Shown here piece after piece: positions 31,304 to 40,040 of a DNA stretch of 64,000 nt. This DNA is from Agromyces humatus (GTDB lineage Bacteria; Actinomycetota; Actinomycetes; Actinomycetales; Microbacteriaceae). Location of the stretch: positions 372,001-436,000 of the forward strand of contig NZ_JAJQPD010000002.1 in NCBI RefSeq assembly GCF_021228295.1, in the 5' to 3' direction. Every line of letters starts with the position of its first letter. Positions within the stretch are counted from its first letter, which is position 1. The notes under the pieces are model-generated. The model ran no database searches. It worked only from the letters and a program-made list of their open reading frames with translations, and was not told the DNA's origin. A program made the translations under genes and the position numbers.

Positions 31304-32761
31304 CTACTCGGCGTCAGCCTTCTTGGTTGCGCGCTTCTTCGGCGCAGGCTTCTCGGCGGCGGCCGCATCGGCAGCCTTCTTCGGCGCGCGCTTCTTCGGC
31401 GCCGGCTTCTCAGCGGCCTCGGCGTCTTCGACGATTTCTTCGGCCTCGTCGACGACCTCTGCCTCGGCTTCGGCCTCGGCCTCGGCGACGGCGGTGAACT
31501 CGCTGAGGTCGATCGAATTGCCCTCGGCGTCGGTGACCTTCGCCTTGCCGAGCGCGATCGCAAGCGCCTTGTTGCGCGCGACCTCGCCGACCATGGCGGG
31601 GATCTGGCCCTGCTGGCTGAGGATCTGCACGAACTCGTTGGGGTCCATGCCGTACTGAGCCGCACCCTGCACGAGGTACTGGGTCAGCTCGTCTTGACTG
31701 ACCTGCACCTTCTCGGCCTCGGCGATGGAGTCGAGCACGATCTGCGTCTTGAACGCCTTCTCGCTCGCCTCGGTGACCTCGGCGCGGTGCTCGTCGTCCT
31801 CGAGTCGGCCTTCGCTCTCGAGGTGACGGTGCACCTCGTCGTCGATGACGCTCTGCGCGACGGGTACGTCGGCGAGTTCGAGGAGCTTGTCGACGAGGAG
31901 GTCGCGGGCCTGGCTGCCCTGTCCGAACGACTTGTTGCGGGCGACCTGCTGCTTGAGGCTGTCGGTCAGCTCGGCGAGCGTGTCGAACTCGCTCGCGATC
32001 TGTGCGAAGTCGTCGTCGGCCTCGGGGAGTTCGCGCTCCTTGACCGCGGTCACGGTGACGGTGATCTCGGCGGTCTCGCCCTCGTGATCGCCGCCGAGCA
32101 GCTTGGAGGCGAAGGTCGTGGTCTCGTCGGCCGAGAGCGTGTCGAGCGCCTCGTCGATGCCCTCGAGCAGCTCGCCCGAGCCGAGCTCGTAGGAGATTCC
32201 GCTCGCGGTGTCGACTTCGGTGCCGTCGATGACGGCGACGAGGTCGAGGGTCACGAAGTCTCCGGTCTTCGCCGGGCGGTCGACCGTGATGAGCGTGCCG
32301 AACCGGCTGCGCAGGCGATCGAGCTCTTCGCCGACCTCGTCGTCGCCGATCTCGACCGAGTCGACGGTCAGCTCGAGGCCGTCGTAGTCGGGCAGCTCGA
32401 TGTCGGGGCGCACGTCGACCTCGATGGCCAGCAGCAGGTCGCCCGAGAAGTCCTTCTCACTGGGCCACTCGACGATGTCGGCCTCGGGCTTGCCGAGCGG
32501 GCGGAGCTCGTGCTCGGCGACCGCGGCGCGGAAGAACCCGTCGAGGCCCTCGTTGACGGCGTGCTCGAGCACTGCGGCCTTGCCGACACGCTGGTCGATG
32601 ATGGGCGGCGGCACCTTGCCCTTGCGGAAGCCGGGCACGTTGACCTGCTCGGCGATGTGGCTGTAGGCGTGGGTGATGCTGGGCTTCAGCTCCTCGGGCG
32701 TCACCGAGATGGTGAGCTTGGCGCGCGTCGGGCTCAGCTTCTCAACCGAAGTGGTCGGCAT
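31304..32761 (-). CDS. tig: trigger factor with acidic-then-basic C-terminal tail
   Basis: Encodes 485 residues from the ATG at 32759-32761. Trigger factor is the ribosome-bound chaperone and peptidyl-prolyl isomerase. The ribosome-binding signature is [10 protein letters not shown] in the N-terminal domain, the FKBP-type isomerase domain spans about 160-245 ([13 protein letters not shown]), and the helical chaperone domain follows. After about residue 425 comes a tail not found in the E. coli protein (432 residues): an acidic stretch rich in EAEAEAE, then basic [16 protein letters not shown] repeats. It follows tRNA-Pro by 50 bases and precedes the clp genes, a common actinobacterial order. 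Confidence 0.94.
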   Translation of the reverse strand: MPTTSVEKLSPTRAKLTISVTPEELKPSITHAYSHIAEQVNVPGFRKGKVPPPIIDQRVGKAAVLEHAVNEGLDGFFRAAVAEHELRPLGKPEADIVEWPSEKDFSGDLLLAIEVDVRPDIELPDYDGLELTVDSVEIGDDEVGEELDRLRSRFGTLITVDRPAKTGDFVTLDLVAVIDGTEVDTASGISYELGSGELLEGIDEALDTLSADETTTFASKLLGGDHEGETAEITVTVTAVKERELPEADDDFAQIASEFDTLAELTDSLKQQVARNKSFGQGSQARDLLVDKLLELADVPVAQSVIDDEVHRHLESEGRLEDDEHRAEVTEASEKAFKTQIVLDSIAEAEKVQVSQDELTQYLVQGAAQYGMDPNEFVQILSQQGQIPAMVGEVARNKALAIALGKAKVTDAEGNSIDLSEFTAVAEAEAEAEAEVVDEAEEIVEDAEAAEKPAPKKRAPKKAADAAAAEKPAPKKRATKKADAE

Positions 32762-32811
32762 GTGGAAGATCTCCTGATTGTGTGGAAGTTCGTGTCGAGT
32801 CGTGCAACTCG

Positions 32812-32885
32812 TCGGGGCGACAGGATTCGAACCTGCGACCTCCCGCTCCCAAAGCGGGCGCTCTACCAAGCTGAGCTACGCCCCG
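32812..32885 (-). tRNA. tRNA-Pro (TGG)
   Basis: The cloverleaf has acceptor stem CGGGGCG/CGCCCCG, anticodon stem CCCGC/GCGGG with loop TTTGGGA (anticodon TGG), and T loop GGTTCGAATCC. CCA is not encoded. It lies 50 bases upstream of tig on the same strand; tRNA-Pro-tig order is common in actinobacteria, so the two may be co-transcribed. Confidence 0.95.
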
Positions 32886-33056
32886 AGTCGCCGACTCAAC
32901 TCGTCGATTCACCCGCGGGCATGCCGAAGCACACGTCAGACGGGTGGACCCCCGAAAGTCTACTGCACGCGGCGACGGCGTGGCTGCGCGGCCGCCCGAC
33001 GGCGCGCCCTGTGGAGAGCACGCCCTCTCGAATCGCACGCGTGGCAGAGTGTGCGC

Positions 33057-36000
33057 ATGACCGACAGTCCCACGACTGCACCGCAGGATCTGCGCCGCTG
33101 GCCGGCCTCTCCCGTCCAGCTCGTCGACACGACGCTCTGCCCGGCATGCTTCGCGCCGCTGACCACGACCCGCTGCTCGCGATGCGACCTCGATCTCGCG
33201 GTTCCTGCGGCATCCGACCTGCTCGCGATCGGCAGGCGGCTGCATGACGAGGAGCTGAATCGGCAGCAGGTGATCACGCAGATGCGCGTGGCGCAGGCTG
33301 CGCGGTCGCAGCCGCTCGCGGCCGCGCCTGTCATCTCGGCTGCTGCGTCGATCGAGGTCACCGTTCCGCCGGCCGCACCTGAGCCGCCGATCACGCCGGA
33401 CCCTCGAGCCGCGCACGCTGATCGGAACACGATTGCGGATGTCCCATCGCCCCCGTCGAACGTCGGCGATGTGCCGCCCCCGCCGGTCCGCAGCCGGCAA
33501 TCGGGCGTGCAGGTACTGCTGCTCACGCTCGGCGTCGTGCTCATCTCGATCACCGCCATCGTGTTCCTCTTCGTCGCCTACCTCGTCGCGAGCCTCGAGG
33601 TGCGCTCGGTGATCATCGCAGCTGCGAGCGTGCTCGTGCTCGCGGTCGCGTGGCTGCTGAGGGCGCGGCGCCTTCCCGGCACCGCCGAAGGCGTGGCCGC
33701 GGTCGCGATCGTGCTGCTGCTGCTCGATGTGTGGATCGTCCGCGTGAACGAGCTCTTCGGCAGCCACGATCTCGATGCCGCGGCATACGCGGGAGGTGCC
33801 CTGCTCGTGGTCGCCGCGCTCCTTGCCGGCACCCGCGCCGTGAGCGGCATCCGGGTGACCGGGTTCGCAGCGGCCGCGCTGATCCCTCCAGCGGTCTTCC
33901 TCCTCGTCTTCAGCGCTGCACCGGCGAACGAGTTCGCCACCGGCGCTTGGGCGGGCGCGCTCGCGATCTCGCTCGTCGGTACCGCCGCATTCCTCGCACC
34001 TCGTCTGCCCGAACGGGCGATCGTCGCTGCCGCAGGGTACGGAGGCGGCGTGATCGCGCTCTTCGCCGCCGGCTTCGCGACGCCTGATCTCGTGTGGCAC
34101 CAGGTGTGGGCGTTCCTCGGCGCCACGGTCGCGTGGGCGGCGGCGCTCGTCGTCGCGCGGCTGCGGTCCGCGTCGGTCGCCTCGACCTGGGCTGCCATCG
34201 CCGCCCCGGCGCTCGGAGTGAGCGCCGGTCTCACCGCGACCGTCGCCGTGTTCACCGAGCTCGAACCCGGCGTCGCCCTCTGGCTCGCGCCGCTGACCTC
34301 GGGCGTGGTCGTCTGCGTCGCTGCGGCCGCGACCCGGCGACCAGCACCGGTCGGCATCGATGGAGTCCGCGCGCTCGCGGGCGCCGGCGCGGTGGCGGTC
34401 GCCGCCGCCCTTCCGGCGCTCCTCATCGGCGCCCTGGCCCTCATGCGTCCGATCACCGCGAGCGTTCCTCCGTGGCAACACGAGGTGCTCCCTGAATTCC
34501 TCGAATTCGCAGACTCCAGGCCCGCCGTACTCGCGGCACCCTTCGTCGTGGCCGCCGGGCTCACCGGCGTGCTCGCACTGCTCCGGCTCCTCCCGCGACT
34601 CGCCGGGCTCCCGGCCGGCCTCCTGCTGGCGGGCGCACTCATCGGCGGCGCGATCGCCGATGACGCGTGGACAGCTGCACTGGTCGTCATCGCGGTCGCC
34701 CTCGTGGCCCTCGTCATCGCGACGATCCCACGCGTCGCGAGGGTTGCCGGCCTCGTCGCGGTGCTCGCGGCAGGCGGCATGGTCGGCGCGGCCATGGGAT
34801 TCGCCCTCGGATACGCGGATGCTGCGGTCTGGCCGTGGGCGACCGCGGCGGTGCTCGCGCTCGCTGTCGCGGGGCGCGTCCTCGCCCGGCGCATCTGGCC
34901 TCCGGCGATCGCGGCCGGCGTCGGTGCGGCGCATCTCGCACTCGCATCGGCACTCGCGATCGTCGCGCTGGCCACGCTCGTACCATGGCTCGCGACATCC
35001 GATGTGCATCTCGCGGCGCCGTGGGACGCGACCTGGATGTGGGTCGCGACCGGAGGCGCCCTGCTCGTCGCGTGCGCGTCGTTCGTGCGCCTCGGCACCC
35101 AGACCGACCGCATCGCGACCGTCGTGCCGGCGCTGCTCGCCACCGTGACATCGCTCGTCACCGCGCTGCTCACGGCACCCGAGACCGGGTGGCGATGGGT
35201 GCCGGCCGTCGTGCTCGTCGTCGCAGGATTCGGGTGGATGCGCGCCTCCAACCCGCTCGTGATGCGGGTCGTCTTCGCTGCATCGACGCCCCTCGCGATC
35301 GCATACGGATCAGGCACGCTCGGGGCGCAGCTGTTCGGCGACGATTTCGTGGGCGTCGGGCTCGCTTCGGCATCCCTGCTCGCGGCGGCGCTCGCCCACT
35401 TCGTGGCACCCGGCGCTCGGCGGGCGCCGTCGATCATGTGGGTCGTCGCGGTCGCCATCGTCGGGGTGATCGCGCTCGCATACGCCGCCTCGGCTGCTCC
35501 CGAGCCGTGGCTCGTGCTCCTCATCCTCGCTCCAGTGCCGATCGTGCTCGCCGCCCTGCGGGGCGACCCGTTCACATCGACGGATCCGATGCGCCATCTC
35601 GCGTGGGTCAGCCTCGCGCTGGTTGTCGCCGTGGTCTGGGCGTGGCTCGCCGGTGACGGCATCGACGACCTCGAGGCGTATTCCCTGCCACTCGCCGCCG
35701 CGCTCGCCGCGACGGCGGGGCTCATCACCGGGCGCCGCACGCCTGCCGGTTCGATGGCGGGCGGTCGAACCGCGCTCTTCGGTTCCGCAGCCGCGGTGGC
35801 CGTGCTGCCGAGCGTCGCTTCGAGTGGGGACTCCGAGTTGCGCGCGCTCGTGCTGTGCGCTGCAGGCACCGTCGTCGCGCTCGCCTCGATGTTCCTGCCC
35901 GACGCCGCCCGCGGCGTGCCCATTCGACTGCTCGGCACCGTCACCGGAATGACCGCCGTGGCCGGTGCGGCTCTCGTGCGCGGCGGCGCCGTCGCGGCGG

Positions 36001-36782
36001 GCGTCGAGGGCAGCGTGCTGCCGGTCGAGTTCTGGCCGCTGATCGCACTCGCGACGGGGGTTGTCGTCGCCGTCGCATGGGCTCGCGACGATGCCCGGCC
36101 CGATGTGGTCGCCGAGGTGGTGGTTGCGGCCTCCGTCGCCCTCGCCGCAGTGCCGACACTCATCGCCATCGTCTTCGGCATGCAGAGCGACCTGCGTGCC
36201 GTCGTGCTGTTCCCGGCGCTCGCCGCGGTGCACATCGCAGGTGGCGCCACGACCGCTCGGCCGATCGCCGGTCCGATTTTCGCATGGACGACGCGTGGTG
36301 CGCTCGTGATCGGCGGTGCCATCGCACTCTCGAACGGCAACGTCGACCCGTTCGATGTCGTCACCGCATCAGCCGGGGCCGCCCTCATCGGCTGGGGCGC
36401 GATCAGCATGCGCCGCTCCCCCGAGCTCGGCAGCTGGCCGGCGCTCGGCGTCGGACTCGCGGTGCTGCTCGTGCCACCGCTCATCGCCGACTTCACCGAC
36501 CCCGAACTCTGGCGCATCGTCGCGCTCGGAATCGTGTCGGCAGTGGCGGTGCTGGTCGGCGCCGTTCTGCGACTGCAGGCGCCGCTGCTGCTCGGGGGCG
36601 GGGTGCTGCTCGTGCACGCGATCGCGCAACTCTGGCCCGTGATCACCTGGCTCTACGAGGCCGTGTGGTGGTGGCTCTGGCTCGGCATCGCCGGAGTGAT
36701 CTTCGTGGTGCTCGCCGCGACCTATGAGCGCCAGATGCGTCTCGCTCGCGGGGCGATCGGAGCGATCGTGGCGTTGCGCTAG
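33057..36782 (+). CDS. giant polytopic membrane protein with N-terminal zinc ribbon (SCO7613 C-terminal-domain type)
   Basis: Encodes 1241 residues from the ATG at 33057. Residues 1-50 carry a zinc ribbon with four cysteines (28, 31, 40, 43) in CPAC and CSRC. A charged segment up to about 110 is followed by a proline-rich linker, and from about 155 to the end the protein is almost continuous hydrophobic helix, an estimated 35 to 40 membrane spans with very short loops. It resembles actinobacterial proteins annotated with an SCO7613 C-terminal domain; function unknown. It ends with EAVWWWLWLGIAGVIFVVLA. Translocon, transporter or envelope-scaffold roles cannot be told apart. It is monocistronic and divergent from tRNA-Pro. 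Confidence 0.8.
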   Translation: MTDSPTTAPQDLRRWPASPVQLVDTTLCPACFAPLTTTRCSRCDLDLAVPAASDLLAIGRRLHDEELNRQQVITQMRVAQAARSQPLAAAPVISAAASIEVTVPPAAPEPPITPDPRAAHADRNTIADVPSPPSNVGDVPPPPVRSRQSGVQVLLLTLGVVLISITAIVFLFVAYLVASLEVRSVIIAAASVLVLAVAWLLRARRLPGTAEGVAAVAIVLLLLDVWIVRVNELFGSHDLDAAAYAGGALLVVAALLAGTRAVSGIRVTGFAAAALIPPAVFLLVFSAAPANEFATGAWAGALAISLVGTAAFLAPRLPERAIVAAAGYGGGVIALFAAGFATPDLVWHQVWAFLGATVAWAAALVVARLRSASVASTWAAIAAPALGVSAGLTATVAVFTELEPGVALWLAPLTSGVVVCVAAAATRRPAPVGIDGVRALAGAGAVAVAAALPALLIGALALMRPITASVPPWQHEVLPEFLEFADSRPAVLAAPFVVAAGLTGVLALLRLLPRLAGLPAGLLLAGALIGGAIADDAWTAALVVIAVALVALVIATIPRVARVAGLVAVLAAGGMVGAAMGFALGYADAAVWPWATAAVLALAVAGRVLARRIWPPAIAAGVGAAHLALASALAIVALATLVPWLATSDVHLAAPWDATWMWVATGGALLVACASFVRLGTQTDRIATVVPALLATVTSLVTALLTAPETGWRWVPAVVLVVAGFGWMRASNPLVMRVVFAASTPLAIAYGSGTLGAQLFGDDFVGVGLASASLLAAALAHFVAPGARRAPSIMWVVAVAIVGVIALAYAASAAPEPWLVLLILAPVPIVLAALRGDPFTSTDPMRHLAWVSLALVVAVVWAWLAGDGIDDLEAYSLPLAAALAATAGLITGRRTPAGSMAGGRTALFGSAAAVAVLPSVASSGDSELRALVLCAAGTVVALASMFLPDAARGVPIRLLGTVTGMTAVAGAALVRGGAVAAGVEGSVLPVEFWPLIALATGVVVAVAWARDDARPDVVAEVVVAASVALAAVPTLIAIVFGMQSDLRAVVLFPALAAVHIAGGATTARPIAGPIFAWTTRGALVIGGAIALSNGNVDPFDVVTASAGAALIGWGAISMRRSPELGSWPALGVGLAVLLVPPLIADFTDPELWRIVALGIVSAVAVLVGAVLRLQAPLLLGGGVLLVHAIAQLWPVITWLYEAVWWWLWLGIAGVIFVVLAATYERQMRLARGAIGAIVALR

Positions 36783-36791
36783 CTGCACGCC

Positions 36792-36823
36792 GCACCCTGC
36801 ACCCTGCACCCTGCACCCTGCAC
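36792..36823. repeat. 7-bp tandem repeat (GCACCCT) x 4.5
   Basis: Four complete copies and a partial copy of GCACCCT run head to tail, starting 10 bases after the stop codon of the large membrane protein and ending about 50 bases before tRNA-Gly. The copies are identical, so the array is probably young and could vary in length by slippage. It is not a CRISPR array: units are too short and there are no spacers. Confidence 0.9.
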
Positions 36824-36875
36824 GACCCGGTCGCTTCGGTGTACTACGATGATGCAGTGCCCGCTGGCGGGTCAC

Positions 36876-36949
36876 GGGGATGTAGCTCAATGGTAGAGCC
36901 TCAGTCTTCCAAACTGATTACGCGGGTTCGATTCCCGTCATCCCCTCCA
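36876..36949 (+). tRNA. tRNA-Gly (TCC)
   Basis: The cloverleaf has acceptor stem GGGGATG/CATCCCC, anticodon stem TCAGT/ACTGA with loop CTTCCAA (anticodon TCC), T loop GGTTCGATTCC and an encoded CCA (36947-36949). A -10-like TACGAT lies at 36845-36850. The 600 bases after it hold no intact gene, as at a former integration site. Confidence 0.95.
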
Positions 36950-37564
36950 TATTGAAAAGCCACATGACCGGGCCAGCGCTACGTCACTGCACACTCCCTC
37001 TACGTGCTGTTCAACGGCTCCCTGGGGCTTGGGGGGCTGTGCGGTTTGCAGTATCGGGACCACGACCCGGCGACGGGCATCCGCCGGGTTGAACGTCAGG
37101 TCTCATCGGTGACTCGCGAGGTCGCCAAGACAATGACCGGCCAACACTAGACGGTCCCACTCTTCGGGCAGGCCAAGAGCCGCCGGGACGAGCAGATGAA
37201 GGCGAATCCTGGCCTGCCCTTCGCGCGGCTCTTCACGGTCATGGGAAGCTGGAGAAGCACAAGTTCCAGCGACCCACCTTCTTCGCTGTTGGCATGGCTC
37301 TTGTGCAGGTCGGTGACTACAAGACCGGTGAACGCTTCCGCCTCTCCCAGAAGGCGCTGCCGCGATACGCCCGCCAATGTCGCGATCGCGATCTCTGTCC
37401 CGGCCGCCTTCAGCGCGATCGCACGAGCCACGGCGTCCCGGCCGGACGAGGCCATCATGAGGGCCTTACCCGAACGTGGGTATCGCCCAGAGGGAAGGTA
37501 TGGGTGATCCATCCTGTTGCTCTCGATGAGCCGACCGCCGTCGGAACTGATCGAAGGGACTCCC
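36950..37564. other. gene-poor stretch after tRNA-Gly with possible degraded coding remnants
   Basis: No intact gene is seen in 615 bases. On the plus strand an open but start-less reading ending at the TAG at 37148-37150 gives QVSSVTREVAKTMTG-like protein without known family. On the minus strand between about 37510 and 37290, a reading starting MDHPYLPSGRYPRSGKALMM and containing ARAIALKAAGTEIAIATL looks like the nucleotide-binding start of a short-chain dehydrogenase, but it then degrades. G+C and codon use are less regular than in neighbouring genes. The setting next to a tRNA 3' end suggests a decayed insertion, which is inference only. The last ~20 bases hold the ribosome site of the next gene. 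Confidence 0.4.
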
Positions 37565-38440
37565 ATGACCATCCTCGTCACCGCCGCCTCCGGACACCTC
37601 GGCCGCCTCGTCGTCGAGGCGCTGCTCGCGCGCGGCGCCGCCCCCGCCGACGTGGTCGCCGCCGCGCGCGACACCGCCAAGATCGCGGACCTCGCCGCCC
37701 GCGGCATCCGCACGGTCGAACTCGACTACGCCCGCCCGGAGACCATCGCGCCGGCACTCGAGGACGTCGACGCGATGCTGCTCGTCTCGGGCACCGAATA
37801 CGGCGAGCGCGTCGCCCAGCACCGCAACGTGATCGAGGCGGCGAAGGCGGCCGGCGTCGGCAAGCTCGTCTTCACGAGCGCGCCGAAGGCCGACACGAGC
37901 GAGCTCGTGCTGATCCCCGACTACCGCGCCACCGAGGAGGTCATCGCCGAAGTCGCGGTCCCGGCCGTGATCCTCCGCAACAGCGGGTACACCGAGAACT
38001 ACGCACAGGATGTCGCGGGCGCCGCGTCCAGCGGCGTGATCGCCGCCGCCACCGGTGCGGGTCGGGTCGCATCCGCCCCGCGCAGCGACTACGCCGAGGC
38101 CGCCGCGGTCGTGCTGCTCGAGGACGGTCACCTCGGCGAGGTGTACGAGCTCGGTGGGGACGCACCGTGGTCGTTCGCGGAGCTCGCGGACGCGGCATCC
38201 GTCGCCCTCGATCGCAACGTCGCGTTCGTCGACCAGACTCCGGAGGAGCGCGTCGCGTCCCTTGTCGCGGCAGGCCTCGACGAGGGCGCGGCGGGCTTCG
38301 TCGCGGCCATCGACGAGGGCATCGCGCGCGGCGACCTTGCCGCCTCGGACGGCACCCTGTCGCGCCTCATCGGCCGGCCGACCACGCCCCTGGCCGACGC
38401 CCTCGCAGACCTCGTCGGCGCGCGGCGCGCCGCCGCCTGA
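37565..38440 (+). CDS. NAD(P)-binding oxidoreductase of the NmrA/quinone reductase QorB type
   Basis: Encodes 291 residues from the ATG at 37565 with AAGGGA upstream. The N-terminus MTILVTAASGHLGRLVVEALL has the GxxGxxG dinucleotide fold, and the layout with FTSAPKADTSELVLIPDYRATEE and VILRNSGYTENY fits NmrA-like proteins such as NAD(P)H:quinone oxidoreductase QorB (the missing catalytic Tyr/Lys triad sets it apart from classical dehydrogenases). These reduce quinones or act as redox sensors. In many genomes such a gene is paired with a divergent HxlR regulator; none is intact here. A long hairpin follows. Confidence 0.85.
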   Translation: MTILVTAASGHLGRLVVEALLARGAAPADVVAAARDTAKIADLAARGIRTVELDYARPETIAPALEDVDAMLLVSGTEYGERVAQHRNVIEAAKAAGVGKLVFTSAPKADTSELVLIPDYRATEEVIAEVAVPAVILRNSGYTENYAQDVAGAASSGVIAAATGAGRVASAPRSDYAEAAAVVLLEDGHLGEVYELGGDAPWSFAELADAASVALDRNVAFVDQTPEERVASLVAAGLDEGAAGFVAAIDEGIARGDLAASDGTLSRLIGRPTTPLADALADLVGARRAAA

Positions 38441-38450
38441 CCCCTTCGGC

Positions 38451-38520
38451 GAACCCGCGCCCTGTCGCACGAATCGACGTCCGGCAGCGCCGGATGCTCG
38501 GTTCGTGCGACACAGGGTTC
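38451..38520 (+). terminator. long imperfect hairpin after the NmrA-like gene
   Basis: A 70-base imperfect palindrome starts with GAACCC and ends with GGGTTC. Its paired inner segments are CCTGT/ACAGG, CGCACGAA/TTCGTGCG and TCCGGC/GCCGGA around an AGC loop. It begins 11 bases after the stop codon. It could be a terminator or a member of a repeat family; only one copy is visible here. Confidence 0.55.
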
Positions 38521-38648
38521 ATGTGAGAGCGGATGCCGGCACTGAGCCGCACCGATCAGACCGGGGTCAGTCCGGGGCAGTTATGTACCGCTGCCGGGAC
38601 ATCCGTGCGGTCGAATGTCAACCCCGGATCAGCCGAGCCTTCCCTTCC

Positions 38649-38676
38649 TTGAAATACCCGGGCATCCGCGTAGCGT
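38649..38676 (+). promoter_or_regulatory. candidate promoter of dps
   Basis: A -35-like TTGAAA (38649-38654) and a -10-like TAGCGT (38671-38676) with a 16-base spacer lie 35 bases before the dps ATG. GGGAAGG in the short leader would serve as the ribosome site. Confidence 0.45.
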
Positions 38677-38710
38677 TGAAGACGACAACGAGACAGGGAA
38701 GGTTGACACG

Positions 38711-39199
38711 ATGACCGACATCCAGACCGCACCGAAGACCGGATCGAATGCCGACGTCGCCGCAGGCGTCGCCCAGTACCTCACCCCCGTCGTGCACGAA
38801 CTGATCGCCCTCGCCGTCAACGGCAAGCAGGCGCACTGGCATGTTCGCGGCGCGAACTTCATCGCCGTGCACGAATTGCTCGACGAGGTCGTGGCGCATG
38901 CGCAGGGCTGGTCAGACCTCGCCGCCGAGCGCGTCGTGGCCCTTGGCCTTCCCATCGACGGGCGCCTCGCGACCGTCGCGTCGAAGACCGGCGCCGAGAA
39001 CCCCAAGCTCGGGTTCCTGCCCTACGACGAGGCGATCGCCGGGGTCGTCGCGCAGATCGATGTCGCGACCGAGAAGGTCAACGCCGCGATCGACGGGCTC
39101 GCCGAACTCGACCCCACGAGTCAGGACGTCGCGATCGAGATCCGGCGCGGCCTCGACAAGGATCGCTGGTTCCTCTTCTCGCACATCGCCGTCAAGTAG
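38711..39199 (+). CDS. dps: Dps family DNA-binding ferritin-like protein
   Basis: Encodes 162 residues. Dps dodecamers bind DNA and store iron by oxidising Fe(II) with peroxide. The ferroxidase-site residues are in KQAHWHVRGANFIAVHELLD (His44 and Asp58 region) and in WSDLAAERVVALG. Length is normal. No clear lysine-rich N-terminal tail is present. It is transcribed alone and is convergent with the response regulator gene, with a hairpin between them. Confidence 0.94.
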   Translation: MTDIQTAPKTGSNADVAAGVAQYLTPVVHELIALAVNGKQAHWHVRGANFIAVHELLDEVVAHAQGWSDLAAERVVALGLPIDGRLATVASKTGAENPKLGFLPYDEAIAGVVAQIDVATEKVNAAIDGLAELDPTSQDVAIEIRRGLDKDRWFLFSHIAVK

Positions 39200-39213
39200 C
39201 GATGGCGGGCTCA

Positions 39214-39262
39214 CGGGCCCGGGTGCAGGATGCCGATGTGACGGCGGATGCACCTGGGCCCG
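39214..39262. terminator. hairpin between convergent dps and response-regulator genes
   Basis: Arms of 14 bases (CGGGCCCGGGTGCA with TGCACCTGGGCCCG, one G-T pair) enclose a 21-base loop. It lies 14 bases after the dps stop and 9 bases before the stop of the opposing gene, so it fits a shared bidirectional terminator. Confidence 0.5.
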
Positions 39263-39271
39263 AGTCGTCAG

Positions 39272-39934
39272 CTAGCGCTGCAGCCAGGTGAGCACGGCGA
39301 GCACGCGTCGGTGATCGGTGCCCGAGTCTTCGAGGCCGAGCTTCTGGAAGATGGAGGTGACGTTCTTCTCGACGGCGCCGACGCCGATGAAGAGCTGCTT
39401 CGCGATGCCGGCGTTGGTGCGGCCCTCGGCCATGAGCTCCATGACCTCGCGCTCGCGCGGCGTCAGCGAGGTGAGGGGGTCGCTGCGCCGCGAGAGCAGC
39501 TCGCGCACGACCTGCGGGTCGAGCACCGTGCCGCCTTCGCTCACGCGCTCGACCGCGTCCTCGAGCTCGTCGAGCGATGCGACCCGGTCTTTCAGCAGGT
39601 ACCCCATGCCGCCCTCGCCCGACGAGAGCAACTCGTGGGCGTAGGTGCCCTCGACATACTGGCTGAGCAGCAGCACTCCGACCGAAGGCATGCGCCGACG
39701 AAGCTCGATCGCCGCACGCACGCCCTCGTCGCGGAACGTGGGCGGCATTCGGACGTCGAGCACGGCGAGATCGGGCCGAGTCTCGTCGAGCGCCGCGAGC
39801 AGCGAATCGGCTTCACCGTAGGCGGCGACGGTCTCGAACCCGGCCTCGTCGAAGAGCCTCACGAGCCCTTCGCGCAACAGCATCGAATCCTCGGCGAGCA
39901 CGATGCGCAAGGGGCTGCGGGGGGCGTCCGTCAT
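39272..39934 (-). CDS. NarL/LuxR-type response regulator
   Basis: Encodes 220 residues. The receiver domain has an acidic pair in LAEDSMLL and the phospho-acceptor Asp60 in LAVLDVRMPP. The C-terminal LuxR-type helix-turn-helix starts LTPREREVMELMAEGRTNAGIAKQL. The kinase just upstream is the obvious partner. A repeat element of about 75 bases lies between the two genes, so kinase and regulator are not translationally coupled. Targets probably include the multicopper oxidase in the same cluster, which is inference. Confidence 0.9.
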   Translation of the reverse strand: MTDAPRSPLRIVLAEDSMLLREGLVRLFDEAGFETVAAYGEADSLLAALDETRPDLAVLDVRMPPTFRDEGVRAAIELRRRMPSVGVLLLSQYVEGTYAHELLSSGEGGMGYLLKDRVASLDELEDAVERVSEGGTVLDPQVVRELLSRRSDPLTSLTPREREVMELMAEGRTNAGIAKQLFIGVGAVEKNVTSIFQKLGLEDSGTDHRRVLAVLTWLQR

Positions 39935-39967
39935 GCCCCCACACTATCGGCGGCGGTGCCGCCCGCC

Positions 39968-40040
39968 GGTCGAGTAGCGAGCGCATCGAGACCCACCCCG
40001 GGATCTCGATACGCGTCGACTGCGTCGGCACTACTCGATC
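39968..40040. repeat. palindromic interspersed repeat, copy A
   Basis: One arm reads GGTCGAGTAGCG...GCATCGAGACC and the other GATCTCGATACGCG...CTACTCGATC, so the unit is an imperfect palindrome. It fills the gap between the sensor kinase and its regulator. The kinase stop codon TAG (40031-40033) lies inside the right arm. Confidence 0.8.

Noticed and set aside
31304..31420. Sequencing or assembly artefact from the repeated tail of tig
   Set aside because: The two repeat units differ in several codons and the frame ends in a normal stop, so a true repeat is more likely.
36792..36823. CRISPR-like repeat
   Set aside because: The units are only 7 bases long, directly joined without spacers, and no cas genes are near. 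It is a simple tandem repeat.
37147..37713. Intact 188-codon minus-strand gene after tRNA-Gly
   Set aside because: Its first half is antisense to the NmrA-like gene, and the remainder has only weak similarity to a dehydrogenase start. I treat it as a remnant, not a gene.
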